17,152 bases of DNA from Clostridia bacterium (GCA_003557085.1 PWPR01000098.1:1-17152), one strand, 5' to 3'. Counted from the stretch's first letter, positions 1 to 8,002 are shown. Made by a program: numbers and translations. The notes: generated from the sequence alone by a model not told the origin.

Positions 1-37
1 CAGTCTCATTATTGCATTGTATATTGCTTCACTGCGT

Positions 38-609
38 CTATTGGCTGCTAGCAAGTTTACTCCTGCTTTTATCTCTTTCTTCAATACTTCTTCCTAAAAC
101 CTTCTTATTCTCTCTAACTTTTTTACTCTTAGTTTTTCTTCGAAGCTTTAGTAATAAATCAATATTTTTGATCTCTGAGATGCCTAGGTCTATGTAATTG
201 TACATTGTCTTCGTACTAATCATTTCATGTGCTTCATATTTGCCTGATATTTTAGCAGCTCCTATTATTCCATCAATACCTTTTTTTGTAGATTTAAACT
301 TGTTTTCCACATAAGATATGAACTCTGCACATCCCAGCGCCTTCTTCTTCCTACCACATCTTTTTCTTCTGTTTTCATAAACTCTTTGCCCTACATCGGC
401 ATAGTATTTTTCTATTTTTTACCCTGCTTTATTTGCTCAACTGTTCCTCGCTTAAGCTCATTCTTTATGCAATTATATGACCTTTCAAGTTTCCTAGCTA
501 TTTGGCTAATTCTGTTGTCTTCTCTTAAGTAAATTTCAATTGTTACTCTTTCTTTGAAGTTTAAGCGTTTTGCTTTCTTCTTTTTTGTAGTATTATTATT
601 GTTGTTCAT
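38..609 (-). pseudogene. IS30-family transposase, frameshifted and 3'-truncated
   Basis: The first 65 codons (609 down to 412) give a lysine-rich start and a helix-turn-helix region (LNFKERVTIEIYL, ISQIARKLERSYNCIKNEL) typical of the IS30 DNA-binding domain. That frame stops just after an A6 run, at TAG 412-414. The -1 frame continues without a break: IEKYYADVGQRVYENRRKRC, then a second HTH-like part (GIIGAAKISGKYEAHEMISTKTMYNYID), ending in GRSIEERD. In full-length family members this last motif leads into the DDE catalytic core (FGHWE-type motif). Here the match is lost after EERD near position 78 and the frame stops at 38-40, so no catalytic residue remains. The ATG at 609 has a GAGGAG ribosome binding site and a plausible promoter. 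IS30 transposases are normally one frame, so this is most likely a dead remnant. Slippage on the A run is possible but would still give a protein without catalytic residues. Confidence 0.8.
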
Positions 610-644
610 AGTGATCTCCTCTTGTTTTTTGGTTTCGCAACTTT

Positions 645-673
645 ATTATATTACAGGATTTGCTCACTATGAA
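645..673 (-). promoter_or_regulatory. Probable promoter of the IS30 transposase remnant
   Basis: On the minus strand there is a perfect TATAAT -10 box (650-645) and a TTCATA -35 box (673-668, 4 of 6 matches) with a 17-nt spacer. It lies about 35 nt upstream of the transposase ATG, which has its own GAGGAG site. The call is by consensus match only. Confidence 0.5.
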
Positions 674-746
674 CTTTTTTCTTTTCTTTTCACGTTGATT
701 ATACAATTAAGCAAAAAGTTTTTTTGTGTGCTTTGCTAATTTTGCT

Positions 747-787
747 TTAAAGAAAAAACTCTTAGTCATTTAAAATCCTAAGAGTTT
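747..787 (-). terminator. Rho-independent terminator of the PAS-GGDEF-HD-GYP gene
   Basis: Read on the minus strand, a perfect 10-bp stem (787-778 AAACTCTTAG with 765-756 CTAAGAGTTT) encloses a 12-nt loop and runs straight into TTTCTTT. It lies about 60 nt past the stop codon of the gene at 847-3423. A second hairpin, GATAGTCAA/TTGACTATC (820-828 with 839-847), touches that stop codon but has no T tract, so it is probably an RNA 3'-end stabiliser or an accessory structure. Confidence 0.8.
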
Positions 788-846
788 ATTGTTATGAAGT
801 TCCAAATACTTTTTATTAAGATAGTCAAATACTACTAATTGACTAT

Positions 847-3423
847 CTAGGGTAATTCTAAGCAAAAATGCTTATCAACCGAAGTCTCTTCTTTTGGTAA
901 TACTTCTTCAATAAAAACCTTTACTAAAGTGGAGTCAAACTGGCTACCTGCACATCTTCTCAGTTCTTCTATGGCTTCATTTTTACTCATCTTTCTCTTA
1001 TATGGCCTATTACCTGTCATTGATTCATAAGCATCAGCTATAGTAATGACTTTAGCCTGTAGAGGAATTTCGCTCCCCTTTAACCCTTGAGGATATCCTT
1101 TTCCGTCTACTCTTTCATGATGCATTAAAACATACTTTGCAATTTCTGCCATGTCACTAGTAGCGCTAAGAATTCTATATCCAACCTCTGGATGTTTCTT
1201 AATAACCAACCATTCTTCTTCATTCAGTTTTTCTGCTTTATCTAATATGTTTAGGGCAATCGTAATCTTCCCTATATCATGGAGAAAGCCTGCAAGTTTA
1301 AGTTCTTTGATGCTCTTATCGTCTAGCTCTAACGCTATCGCTAACCTCTCTGATAAGCAACTTACCCTAGAACTATGTTTCTCTTCAAGTGGGCTTTTTT
1401 CATGCAAATCACTCATAATTGATGTCAAAGTTTTGCCTCTAATACTTGGGCTTTTACTCAACTTATCACGATACATATCGTTTTCTGCTTCTTGGATGAT
1501 TTTTTCTATATTAATTCTTGCTGAATCTCTAGTAGCTACCCCAAATGCTAGTGATAAAACTAAAGGAGATACATCTACCTCCTCACATGCTAACTCAAGA
1601 CGATTCCTTATCTTAATAGCTTCTTCATAATCGGTGTTTGATAGGATTACAACAAACTCATCTCCTCCAGTTCTGGCAACTATACTTTCCTCTGGAGTGT
1701 TTTTTGTTATTATCTGTCCTGCTTCAATCAGCAACTCATCTCCTTTTTTATGTCCAAAGCCGTCATTGAATAACTTTAGTCCATTTAAATCAGCCATTAT
1801 CAAAGATATTGGCAAATATTGAGGTTTTGATATCTTCTTAAGCTCCTCCTCAAAATAACGCCGGTTATATAACCCCGTTAGTTGATCATAATAACTTAAA
1901 TACTCTATTTTCTTCAAATTCTCTTTATCTTTAGTAATGTCTCTACTAGAGCCCACTAGATACTTAACCTTCTCATCCTCAATAATTGGGGTTAATACAA
2001 CATATACATCTATTACTTTAGATTCAAAGTCTCTCTTCGCCTCATAACTTATCCTTTGCCTAAGCTCATAACACTCTTTAAACTTCAAGGATATATCATT
2101 ACCAATTCTATCTCCAAATGCTTCCCTAGGTGTTTTACCAATTATTTCTTCTGATAGTACACCAGTTAGCTCATCTGCAGCGCTATTTACTAGAATATAT
2201 TTATAAGTTTCGCTATCAACAACCTCTACTAAATACATACTATCTTGGCTGCCTTCAAACACAGTCTCAAATTCCTTCTTTAACTGCTCTATTCTTCTCT
2301 CTTTTTCTTTAATCTCTGTAATATCTATCGCAGAGCCTACAACATGTGTAACCTCTCCTTTATCCATAATAGGAGTTAACGTGGTTAGCCATGTTCGCTT
2401 TCCTGCTGGCAAGTTTAGATCTTCTTCATATGTAATGCTCTCTTTTGCTATAACACATTTCAAATAATTTCGCTCAACTATATCTCCTGCTTCTTTTCCA
2501 AGTAACTCTTGTGGCGATTTATTCTCTATTTGCTCAAGTTTAATACCTGTTTTATTTTGATGATAGGCATTATTTCTGACAAAACGGAAGCTCCCATCAT
2601 CTAACAATTTCAGTAAAAACATAGCATTTTGAACGCCTTCCATAACTTTCTCATATTCATTATTCAATTTTATAAGAGATTCTTCAATTTGTTTCTCTTT
2701 TGTAATATCTACAGCAGAAGCAGCTATACACATAGGCTCTCCTTTTGCATTTCTTATCATTACTCCACTCATTGCCATAGGAAACTCGGTTCCATTCTTA
2801 TGTTTGTGCCATACTTCTTGAGTTTCAAACTCTCCAACTTCAAAAAGCTGTTTAAGAAGTTTATTCACTACTGTTAACTGTTTTTCATTATGGAGAACTG
2901 ACATTGGTTTTCCAATTAGCTTTTCTGGCTCATACCCATGAATATTTGCAAAGAATTTATTTATATAAGTTAGGTTTCCATAAATGTCAGCCATTGCTTT
3001 TCCGTATAACGCATTGTCAGAGATGGTCTTGAATATTTCTAACTGCTGCTCTGCTTCTTTTTTATCAGTAATATCATCAAATATAGTTACGAAATATCCA
3101 TATTCAGGCTGATAGGCATTTATTCTGTACCATGCATTTAAAGGATGAAAAAATCTTTCAATTTCAAAACTTTCTCCCTCATATGCGACTTTGGCATAAG
3201 CTTCGATCCAGTTAAACTTATCACTGAATAAGTCTGGTATCACCTCTGTCACTTTTTTGCCGATTACATTGCTAGATTTGAGACCTGTGATTTGCTCAAA
3301 AGTTGAGTTGATATCTATATAAATGTAATCATATGGCTGATTATCTTCATCTTTTATAAACTTATGCAATGCAAAACCTAGAGGCATTTTACTAGTAATG
3401 GCATTATTTTTTCTATATTTCAA
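847..3423 (-). CDS. Multi-PAS GGDEF / HD-GYP cyclic-di-GMP enzyme
   Basis: A 858-residue cytosolic signalling protein with no evident membrane segment. Four PAS-type sensor domains lie at about 15-120, 128-245, 257-375 and 383-500. Each ends in a 'DIT(D/K/E)' linker leading into a short helix. A GGDEF diguanylate cyclase domain follows (about 508-665) with DQLTGLYNRR, DLNGLKLFND and an intact GGDEF at 586-590. The C-terminal HD-GYP phosphodiesterase domain (about 680-840) has HDIGK (H715, D716), HH at 768-769 and GYP at 776-778. Both active sites look intact, so the protein could make and break c-di-GMP under PAS control. The inhibitory I-site RxxD expected before the GGDEF is replaced by PEES, so product inhibition is probably absent. 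The start is TTG at 3423, supported by GAGGAG 7 nt upstream; the first downstream ATG (codon 13) has no such site. It is transcribed divergently from the gene at 3605. Confidence 0.95.
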   Translation of the reverse strand: MKYRKNNAITSKMPLGFALHKFIKDEDNQPYDYIYIDINSTFEQITGLKSSNVIGKKVTEVIPDLFSDKFNWIEAYAKVAYEGESFEIERFFHPLNAWYRINAYQPEYGYFVTIFDDITDKKEAEQQLEIFKTISDNALYGKAMADIYGNLTYINKFFANIHGYEPEKLIGKPMSVLHNEKQLTVVNKLLKQLFEVGEFETQEVWHKHKNGTEFPMAMSGVMIRNAKGEPMCIAASAVDITKEKQIEESLIKLNNEYEKVMEGVQNAMFLLKLLDDGSFRFVRNNAYHQNKTGIKLEQIENKSPQELLGKEAGDIVERNYLKCVIAKESITYEEDLNLPAGKRTWLTTLTPIMDKGEVTHVVGSAIDITEIKEKERRIEQLKKEFETVFEGSQDSMYLVEVVDSETYKYILVNSAADELTGVLSEEIIGKTPREAFGDRIGNDISLKFKECYELRQRISYEAKRDFESKVIDVYVVLTPIIEDEKVKYLVGSSRDITKDKENLKKIEYLSYYDQLTGLYNRRYFEEELKKISKPQYLPISLIMADLNGLKLFNDGFGHKKGDELLIEAGQIITKNTPEESIVARTGGDEFVVILSNTDYEEAIKIRNRLELACEEVDVSPLVLSLAFGVATRDSARINIEKIIQEAENDMYRDKLSKSPSIRGKTLTSIMSDLHEKSPLEEKHSSRVSCLSERLAIALELDDKSIKELKLAGFLHDIGKITIALNILDKAEKLNEEEWLVIKKHPEVGYRILSATSDMAEIAKYVLMHHERVDGKGYPQGLKGSEIPLQAKVITIADAYESMTGNRPYKRKMSKNEAIEELRRCAGSQFDSTLVKVFIEEVLPKEETSVDKHFCLELP

Positions 3424-3478
3424 TTTTATTCTCCTCTTTTAATATATAAGTATCTGCTATTCATATAATTATTCTACC

Positions 3479-3506
3479 ATAATACTTTATTATGAAAAAG
3501 TGGCAA
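3479..3506 (-). promoter_or_regulatory. Promoter of the PAS-GGDEF-HD-GYP gene
   Basis: On the minus strand, TTGCCA (3506-3501) and TATTAT (3484-3479) are spaced by 16 nt, each matching the SigA-type consensus at 5 of 6 positions. Transcription would begin near 3472, about 50 nt before the TTG start. It is divergent from the promoter at 3553-3581. Confidence 0.6.
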
Positions 3507-3552
3507 GCGTGTGCATATGACCAAACTCTACTCAATTATCTTTCAGTAAAAC

Positions 3553-3581
3553 TTAAAACACACTTTATCAAGTGTTATAAT
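3553..3581 (+). promoter_or_regulatory. Promoter of the two-TM unknown protein gene
   Basis: TTAAAA (3553-3558) and a perfect TATAAT (3576-3581) are separated by exactly 17 nt. They lie just before the AAGGAGG ribosome binding site (3587-3593). The -10 ends only 5 nt before that site, so the 5' leader would be very short. Confidence 0.6.
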
Positions 3582-3604
3582 ATTCTAAGGAGGATAAGAA
3601 ATAA

Positions 3605-4174
3605 ATGAGTAGAATTATAATAGTGAGAACATTTCAAAAAGCTAATAGCATGAGGGATTATGAGATCTACTTAAATGGCACACAGGTAGCAAGCTTGTCA
3701 AATGGTGATAATGAAATTATAGAGGTAGAGCCTGGAAAACACAGGATCTATTCCAAAATTGACTGGAGTAAAACTAAAGAAATAAAAGTTGATATTGATG
3801 CTGATCAAACTATATCATTACTGTGTGGAAGCAGGCTTTCTGGGTGGAAAGCATATCTTGCTCTATTCTATATGTTCTCAAAGGATAAATTTATATTTCT
3901 TGAACACTATGAAAAAGGCAAGGAACTAGCATATCAGGAAAAGGTACCTGAAGATATAAGAGAAAAAGGAATGTTGAACTTCATCATAAAAGTAGGAATC
4001 CTTGGCTGGGGAATACCTGTTGGTATTTTTGTTTTTTTAGTCAACTTAATGATTCACTTAAGAGATCTTACCTTGGAAAGAGCTGCTTTTATGTTCTTGT
4101 CTAATATGACTATTTTTGCTATCGCTGGTATAATCTTTGGCTTAATTATGTGGGCTGTGGTAAGAAAGAAATAG
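3605..4174 (+). CDS. Unknown protein, beta-rich N-terminal domain plus two TM helices
   Basis: A 189-residue protein I do not recognise by name. Residues 3-75 look like a small beta-sandwich of the PEGA/carboxypeptidase-regulatory kind: 'YEIYLNGTQVASLSNGDN', then 'VEPGKHRIYSKIDWSKT', an extracytoplasmic or surface-type fold that often mediates binding. Two hydrophobic segments follow at about 126-151 and 161-186, ending in a positive RKK tail, so the C-terminus is probably cytoplasmic. There is no signal peptide, so the N-terminal domain would then face the cytoplasm. AAGGAGG lies 11 nt before the ATG. The GNAT gene follows 69 nt later with its own ribosome binding site, so the two may be cotranscribed. 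The existence of the gene is well supported; its function is open. Confidence 0.85.
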   Translation: MSRIIIVRTFQKANSMRDYEIYLNGTQVASLSNGDNEIIEVEPGKHRIYSKIDWSKTKEIKVDIDADQTISLLCGSRLSGWKAYLALFYMFSKDKFIFLEHYEKGKELAYQEKVPEDIREKGMLNFIIKVGILGWGIPVGIFVFLVNLMIHLRDLTLERAAFMFLSNMTIFAIAGIIFGLIMWAVVRKK

Positions 4175-4243
4175 TTCATGTTTTTGGCTTTTTAGGTTGT
4201 ATGAATATATCATTTTAAAAATAACCTTCGAAGGAGAGCAATA

Positions 4244-4813
4244 ATGATAAAAACTGATAGACTAATTTTAAAAGACCATTCAATAAATAACTTAGCTAAG
4301 TTACATAAATGGTTTAATGATGAGGAAATTTCATATTATGATGATGAAGATTTTTTTACTCACCAAGATTTAGAAGAAACTCAACAGTATTTAGAAAATA
4401 GGCTTCTACAATGTGGCTTTAATGCAAAGAAAAACATCTTGCACATTGCTATCCATACACACAACAATACCTTAATTGGATATTGTATGATTGCTTTTAT
4501 AGATAGATATAATAACAAGTGTAAAATAGGGCTTACTATAGGTGAGAAAAGTGAGTGGGGAAAAGGCTATGGTAAGGAAGTGGTTAAAGCATTAATAGAA
4601 TATTGTTTTCTTAACTTAAGGCTAAATAGGATTTCCGCTGAAATATTTTCTATAAACAAAGCCTCTATCCATCTATTTGAAAACTTAGGCTTTAACAGAG
4701 AGGGAATTATTAGACAAAGCGTGATAAAAGACAACAAGTATATAGATGAATATGTCTATGGCTTACTTCGTGATGAGTGGGAAACTAATAAAGATTTCTT
4801 AAAAAGTGATTAG
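4244..4813 (+). CDS. GNAT-family N-acetyltransferase (RimJ/RimL-like)
   Basis: A 189-residue protein of the Acetyltransf_3 type, which transfers acetyl from acetyl-CoA to an amine such as a protein N-terminus or a small molecule. It opens with the typical MIKTDRLILKD strand. The acetyl-CoA loop is at about 96-112 (LTIGEKSEWGKGYGKE, the Q/R-x-x-G-x-G/A motif, with W at its first position as is common in this subgroup). The NRISAEIFSINKASIHLFENLGF segment (about 128-150) is the usual motif B with the conserved N and 'LGF'. The C-terminal strand reads YIDEYVYGLLRDEW. AAGGAG lies 7 nt before the ATG. The substrate cannot be told; RimJ/RimL ribosomal acetylation and antibiotic or amine acetylation are both possible. 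Confidence 0.92.
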   Translation: MIKTDRLILKDHSINNLAKLHKWFNDEEISYYDDEDFFTHQDLEETQQYLENRLLQCGFNAKKNILHIAIHTHNNTLIGYCMIAFIDRYNNKCKIGLTIGEKSEWGKGYGKEVVKALIEYCFLNLRLNRISAEIFSINKASIHLFENLGFNREGIIRQSVIKDNKYIDEYVYGLLRDEWETNKDFLKSD

Positions 4814-4869
4814 ATTTTGGATATGAAGCACATTACCTTCTCACAAACATCTTACTATAATTACTAAGA

Positions 4870-4927
4870 ATTAATTAAAACAGTTAAGAAATTGGCAGTA
4901 TATTAATAAAGGCTGCCAACTTCTTAA
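4870..4927 (-). terminator. Terminator of the SDR/FAD-oxidoreductase operon
   Basis: A long near-perfect hairpin: TTAAGAA-TTGGCAG (4884-4898, one unpaired A) pairs with CTGCCAA-TTCTTAA (4913-4927, one unpaired C) around a 14-nt loop. On the minus strand it is followed by CTGTTTTAATT, a modest T tract. It sits about 50 nt past the stop of the FAD oxidoreductase gene. The plus-strand side has no T run, so it acts mainly on the minus operon, though it could also slow readthrough from the GNAT gene. Confidence 0.7.
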
Positions 4928-4978
4928 ATATTTAAAAAGAGAGTTTGTTAAAGAAAAGCTTGCTAGAAGTTTCTACAT

Positions 4979-6577
4979 TTACATTTTATTCTTAAGAAAG
5001 CTCTTAACTACCGCATCAGCTGCAATCTTTCCTGTCAAAATGCTAATAGGTAATCCTGAAGGGCTATATGTCCATTGTCCAGCTTGATATACATCTGGAA
5101 TTGGAGTCTCACAAGATTTCTTTATATGAGTCATTTTTGTCACTGATGGTATCTCAGTGTTAGTGAAAGCCCAGCCCGTTATTCCACCTTCGTGATTTCC
5201 AGTTAGTCTTTCAATTGTAAGTGGCGTAGAACTAAAACTAAAAATTACTTTGTTCTTCAGGCCCTTATATAAATTATCATTAATCACATCAATGATTTTA
5301 CTCTCTGCAAAACTCTTAAAATCTTCATATAAACCTAGCGACTTTATATTACTAATAAAGCCGTGATCCATTAGGACACTGATTACTAAACCCGTCTTAC
5401 CTTTTGGAGCTAGATTTTCATTCCGCAAAGAGGGAATAGCAATTTCATACGTAGTATGCTCAAGATAATCAGACATCCACTTGTAAATTTCAGTCTTATT
5501 AGTTGACCTGCTTATATAGTGTAAGCTGTCAAAAATCTTTGATTGACCAAATTTACTAGGTGTATAAAAGCAATGTCCGCTAGATAACTCTTTGAAATAA
5601 TTTTTGTCTAAATCAACAGCCAAGAAAAGTGAGAATATTGAGTCCCCACCTTTTTTCCCATCAATAAGTGCTTTTCTCTCTTCAATATTTTTTTTGGTTA
5701 TACTATCTAGTACTGTTTCCATATCAACTACTTTGTATAATTGATTTATGTCAGCTGCCCAGATTAACTTTTTGTATTCATATGCCTTTCCTTTTACATC
5801 ATATATAACCTTATTTGCAATATCAATTTTACCTATCTCTGTATCAGTATGGACAACACCTCTTGAATTGTTTATAGATTGCTTTATAACATCTACTAGT
5901 TCCTGAGTACCTTTAACTGGGTATTCGTAATCTAAATAAAGGCTGAAGTAGCTCAGTGCAAAAGAAGCAGGTGTTTCTTGAAAGAAATGCTGGCTAATAA
6001 TATCAATCAGTGATTCATTATCAGATAGTTTTCCCAAATAATCATATACAGGTGAGTTGAAATTCTTAATTTTTCTTGCTTTCATTACAAACCTAAAACT
6101 CCAAGGTATTAGAGTTTTTAGTAAATACTCTCTATCTTTCTTTAAATCTTTGAACAAAGGATTCTCTATCCCGTAGAGAATATCCATATAGTCCATTACT
6201 TTTCTCATCTCAGCTAATATTAAATCAATATCCTCTCCACTATCAGGATACAATTTAGCCAACATATCTCGATATTCAGTTAAGCTACTAATACTTTCCA
6301 CATAGACCATTTGATCTTCTATGCCAATTGATACAATACTTTTATTAAGCTCTAAACTCAACCCCAGTTGATTAAGCATTGGCTTTACAATTCCTGAATC
6401 AACAATGCCTCTAGCGCCACCATCAAAAAGGAACCCCTCATGATAAAATGAACTGACTAAACCTCCAACAACACTTTGCTTTTCGCACAAAAGTGTCTTT
6501 AACCCTGCTTTTGCTATAAAAGCAGCACTTGTCAATCCAGCTATCCCTCCACCTACAATTATTATGTCATAGCTCAT
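4979..6577 (-). CDS. CrtI-like NAD(P)/FAD-dependent oxidoreductase
   Basis: A 532-residue flavoprotein of the phytoene desaturase / carotenoid isomerase (CrtI/CrtISO) type. The N-terminal Rossmann motif is MSYDIIIVGGGIAG (Gly 9, 11, 14) with the ribose-binding acidic residue in 'LLCEKQ' (E32), followed by VGGL (37-40). The C-terminus carries the FAD-binding signature 'YQAGQWTYSPSGLPISILTGKIAAD'. The family dehydrogenates, saturates or isomerises long polyene or isoprenoid chains; the substrate here is not evident. I chose the ATG at 6577 rather than the one at 6589. AAAGGA lies 11 nt before 6577 but overlaps the 6589 ATG, and homologues start MxYDxIIVGGG. The gene begins 16 nt after the SDR stop, so the two form an operon. 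In an anaerobe the electrons probably go to or come from a ferredoxin, flavodoxin or NAD(P)H rather than O2. Confidence 0.9.
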   Translation of the reverse strand: MSYDIIIVGGGIAGLTSAAFIAKAGLKTLLCEKQSVVGGLVSSFYHEGFLFDGGARGIVDSGIVKPMLNQLGLSLELNKSIVSIGIEDQMVYVESISSLTEYRDMLAKLYPDSGEDIDLILAEMRKVMDYMDILYGIENPLFKDLKKDREYLLKTLIPWSFRFVMKARKIKNFNSPVYDYLGKLSDNESLIDIISQHFFQETPASFALSYFSLYLDYEYPVKGTQELVDVIKQSINNSRGVVHTDTEIGKIDIANKVIYDVKGKAYEYKKLIWAADINQLYKVVDMETVLDSITKKNIEERKALIDGKKGGDSIFSLFLAVDLDKNYFKELSSGHCFYTPSKFGQSKIFDSLHYISRSTNKTEIYKWMSDYLEHTTYEIAIPSLRNENLAPKGKTGLVISVLMDHGFISNIKSLGLYEDFKSFAESKIIDVINDNLYKGLKNKVIFSFSSTPLTIERLTGNHEGGITGWAFTNTEIPSVTKMTHIKKSCETPIPDVYQAGQWTYSPSGLPISILTGKIAADAVVKSFLKNKM

Positions 6578-6593
6578 TAGATCACACATCCTT

Positions 6594-7511
6594 TTACATT
6601 AAACCTGTCATTTTCAAACTGAGCCCCCAAATCTCATCTTCTAACTTCTTGTCCAAAGCATGCTTTGCAGGCCTCTCTTCTATTGTCAGGTTGAAAAACT
6701 TACCACTTACATCTTGCAAATCCTTTGATGAAGCTAAGTAGTAAATAGCTTGGCCAGAAATTTGCGGCTCCTTTAAAAAGTGCCATGTTACATGTCGCAA
6801 AAACAGTCGATATAAAAGACCATTATTGCTACCTATATTTGTTCTAACGCCCCCAGGGTGCATTGCATTTATAGTCACTCCTGTTCCTTCTAAGTCCTCC
6901 GCAAACTTCCAAACTGTCAATAACTGTGCTGTCTTTGAGGCTCCATAACTTCTCAGCCCTGTATAAAAACGTTTTGACCAGTTAATATCGTCAACCTTAA
7001 GCCCATTAAATCTATGTCCTTCAGAATTAACCTGAATTATTCTTGATGGAGAAGATTCAATCATTCTCTCGATAAGTAGTTTCGTGAAAAGAAAAACTGA
7101 TAAATGATTAACGCAAAATACCATCTCAACTCCATCCTCATTCAAGACTTTTTTTGTTGAATGAATTCCTACACTATTTATTAATATATCAATCCTTGAA
7201 TATTTCTTTAGTACTATTTTTGCTGCAGCTTGCACTTCTCCTAGTCTGGAAAAGTCAGCAATAACGTAATCAGCTGAAATAGAGTAGGTTTTTTCAAGTA
7301 GTTCTTTAACAGCTTTAGCCTTTGATTCATTTCTAACTATCATAATAATATTTGCACCTCCAGAAGCCAAAGCTTTAGCTGCTTCAAAACCAACACCAGA
7401 AGTGGCTCCAGAAATAACACACAGCTTGCCACTCATAGACTCTTCACTCTTTTTTTGAGGTGCTTTACTATTTTTCATAAAAATCAACTGCTCTGGAAGT
7501 TTAAATCCCAT
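6594..7511 (-). CDS. Short-chain dehydrogenase/reductase (retinol-dehydrogenase-like)
   Basis: A 305-residue SDR that oxidises or reduces an alcohol/ketone with NAD(P). The dinucleotide motif is SGATSGVG (34-41). An Arg at the end of beta-2 ('MIVRNESK', R60) favours NADPH. The D86 'ADFS' site, INSVG (111-115, for the usual NNAG), catalytic S163 (VNSEGH) and YGASK with Y179 and K183 are all present. The sequence style ('NHLSVFLFTKLLIERM', 'GVTINAMHPGGVRTNI') is that of the RDH11/WWOX/protochlorophyllide-reductase subgroup, which acts on lipid-like substrates. It is the first gene of the operon with the CrtI-like oxidoreductase. The ATG at 7511 has no adjacent ribosome binding site; a hairpin seems to bridge the site at 7551-7557 to it. 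ATGs at codons 12 and 26 are alternatives, but neither has a good site. Confidence 0.92.
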   Translation of the reverse strand: MGFKLPEQLIFMKNSKAPQKKSEESMSGKLCVISGATSGVGFEAAKALASGGANIIMIVRNESKAKAVKELLEKTYSISADYVIADFSRLGEVQAAAKIVLKKYSRIDILINSVGIHSTKKVLNEDGVEMVFCVNHLSVFLFTKLLIERMIESSPSRIIQVNSEGHRFNGLKVDDINWSKRFYTGLRSYGASKTAQLLTVWKFAEDLEGTGVTINAMHPGGVRTNIGSNNGLLYRLFLRHVTWHFLKEPQISGQAIYYLASSKDLQDVSGKFFNLTIEERPAKHALDKKLEDEIWGLSLKMTGLM

Positions 7512-7557
7512 TTTAATCTTGTATGATATAGTCGAAGGCTAAATCATACTCTCCTTT
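7512..7557 (-). promoter_or_regulatory. Hairpin-bridged Shine-Dalgarno before the SDR gene
   Basis: On the minus strand AAAGGAG (7557-7551) lies 39 nt before the SDR ATG. Nearly all the gap is a hairpin: GTATGAT (7549-7543) pairs with ATCATAC (7527-7521), then a T-T mismatch, then TAG/CTA and a 7-nt loop. If folded, the Shine-Dalgarno sequence is followed by 10 unpaired nt and the ATG, which is ideal spacing. The only start codon near the linear site (ATG at 7547) meets a stop after two codons. The same arrangement occurs at 12767-12813. The structure is read by eye; its function is inferred. Confidence 0.55.
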
Positions 7558-7772
7558 CATTTTTTCGCTATATTCATTAGTTACAATAAAATAGACACTG
7601 TGGACTTTTATTTCTCTCTAAAATTTTGCTATTTGAAAGAGAGTATTGCCATTGCCTTATTTATATCATTCAATGTTAGATAAGTTCTAGATTTTAATCT
7701 CAAAAAAAAGTTTATGAGAATAAAACTAGGTGGATAAGAGAGTTCTCAGGTTATTATTAAATATGTAGCTCT

Positions 7773-7951
7773 GTGATTTATGTTGGTATTGATAATAGAG
7801 CACTGTGCCACTTGCTAAGGCTGCTGTTGGTGAAGCGTTAGCTCAACTTCTTAGTTTTTTTAGCTCCGAACACTTCTCTCTGTTAGCTTCTAGGCTCAGT
7901 TTTCTTGATAAAGAAACTCTTCTTATTGGACTTGAGTATGCTTCATATTAG
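7773..7951 (+). pseudogene. Decayed N-terminal fragment of an IS110-family transposase
   Basis: One frame reads VIYVGID (7773-7793), the classical IS110 start with the first catalytic Asp. After shifts of frame, another (7811-7951) reads 'FFSSEHFSLLASRL' then 'SFLDKETLLIGLEYASY' and stops. This matches the conserved linker and the GLExxxHY box with the catalytic Glu of the DEDD RuvC-like domain. The Asp and Glu are about 48 codons apart, close to the usual distance. There is no sign of the rest of the domain or of the C-terminal Ser domain. The fragment lies between the NTF2-like gene and the SDR operon and may have separated genes that once sat together. The bases around it (7561-7772 and 7952-8002) hold no recognisable gene. 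IS110 elements carry a noncoding bridge RNA near the transposase, but I could not identify one here. Confidence 0.55.
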
Positions 7952-8002
7952 TGTAGCTTTTAACTTAGAGTAAATATTACTGTTTACTTGTTACTAGATT
8001 TC

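Noticed and set aside
706..741. Inverted repeat AATTAAGCAAA / TTTGCTAATT as the IS30 terminal repeat
   Set aside because: Both arms lie on the same side of the transposase, so they cannot be the two element ends; no partner was seen at the left edge.
1151..1630. 159-codon plus-strand ORF
   Set aside because: It lies opposite the GGDEF/HD-GYP coding frame, has low-complexity Ser/Leu content and no ribosome binding site.
7512..7574. Leader peptide frame MKGEYDLAFDYIIQD, stop 1 nt before the SDR start
   Set aside because: It has no ribosome binding site of its own and its first codons are the AAAGGAG itself. The hairpin explanation accounts for more, though coupling is not excluded.
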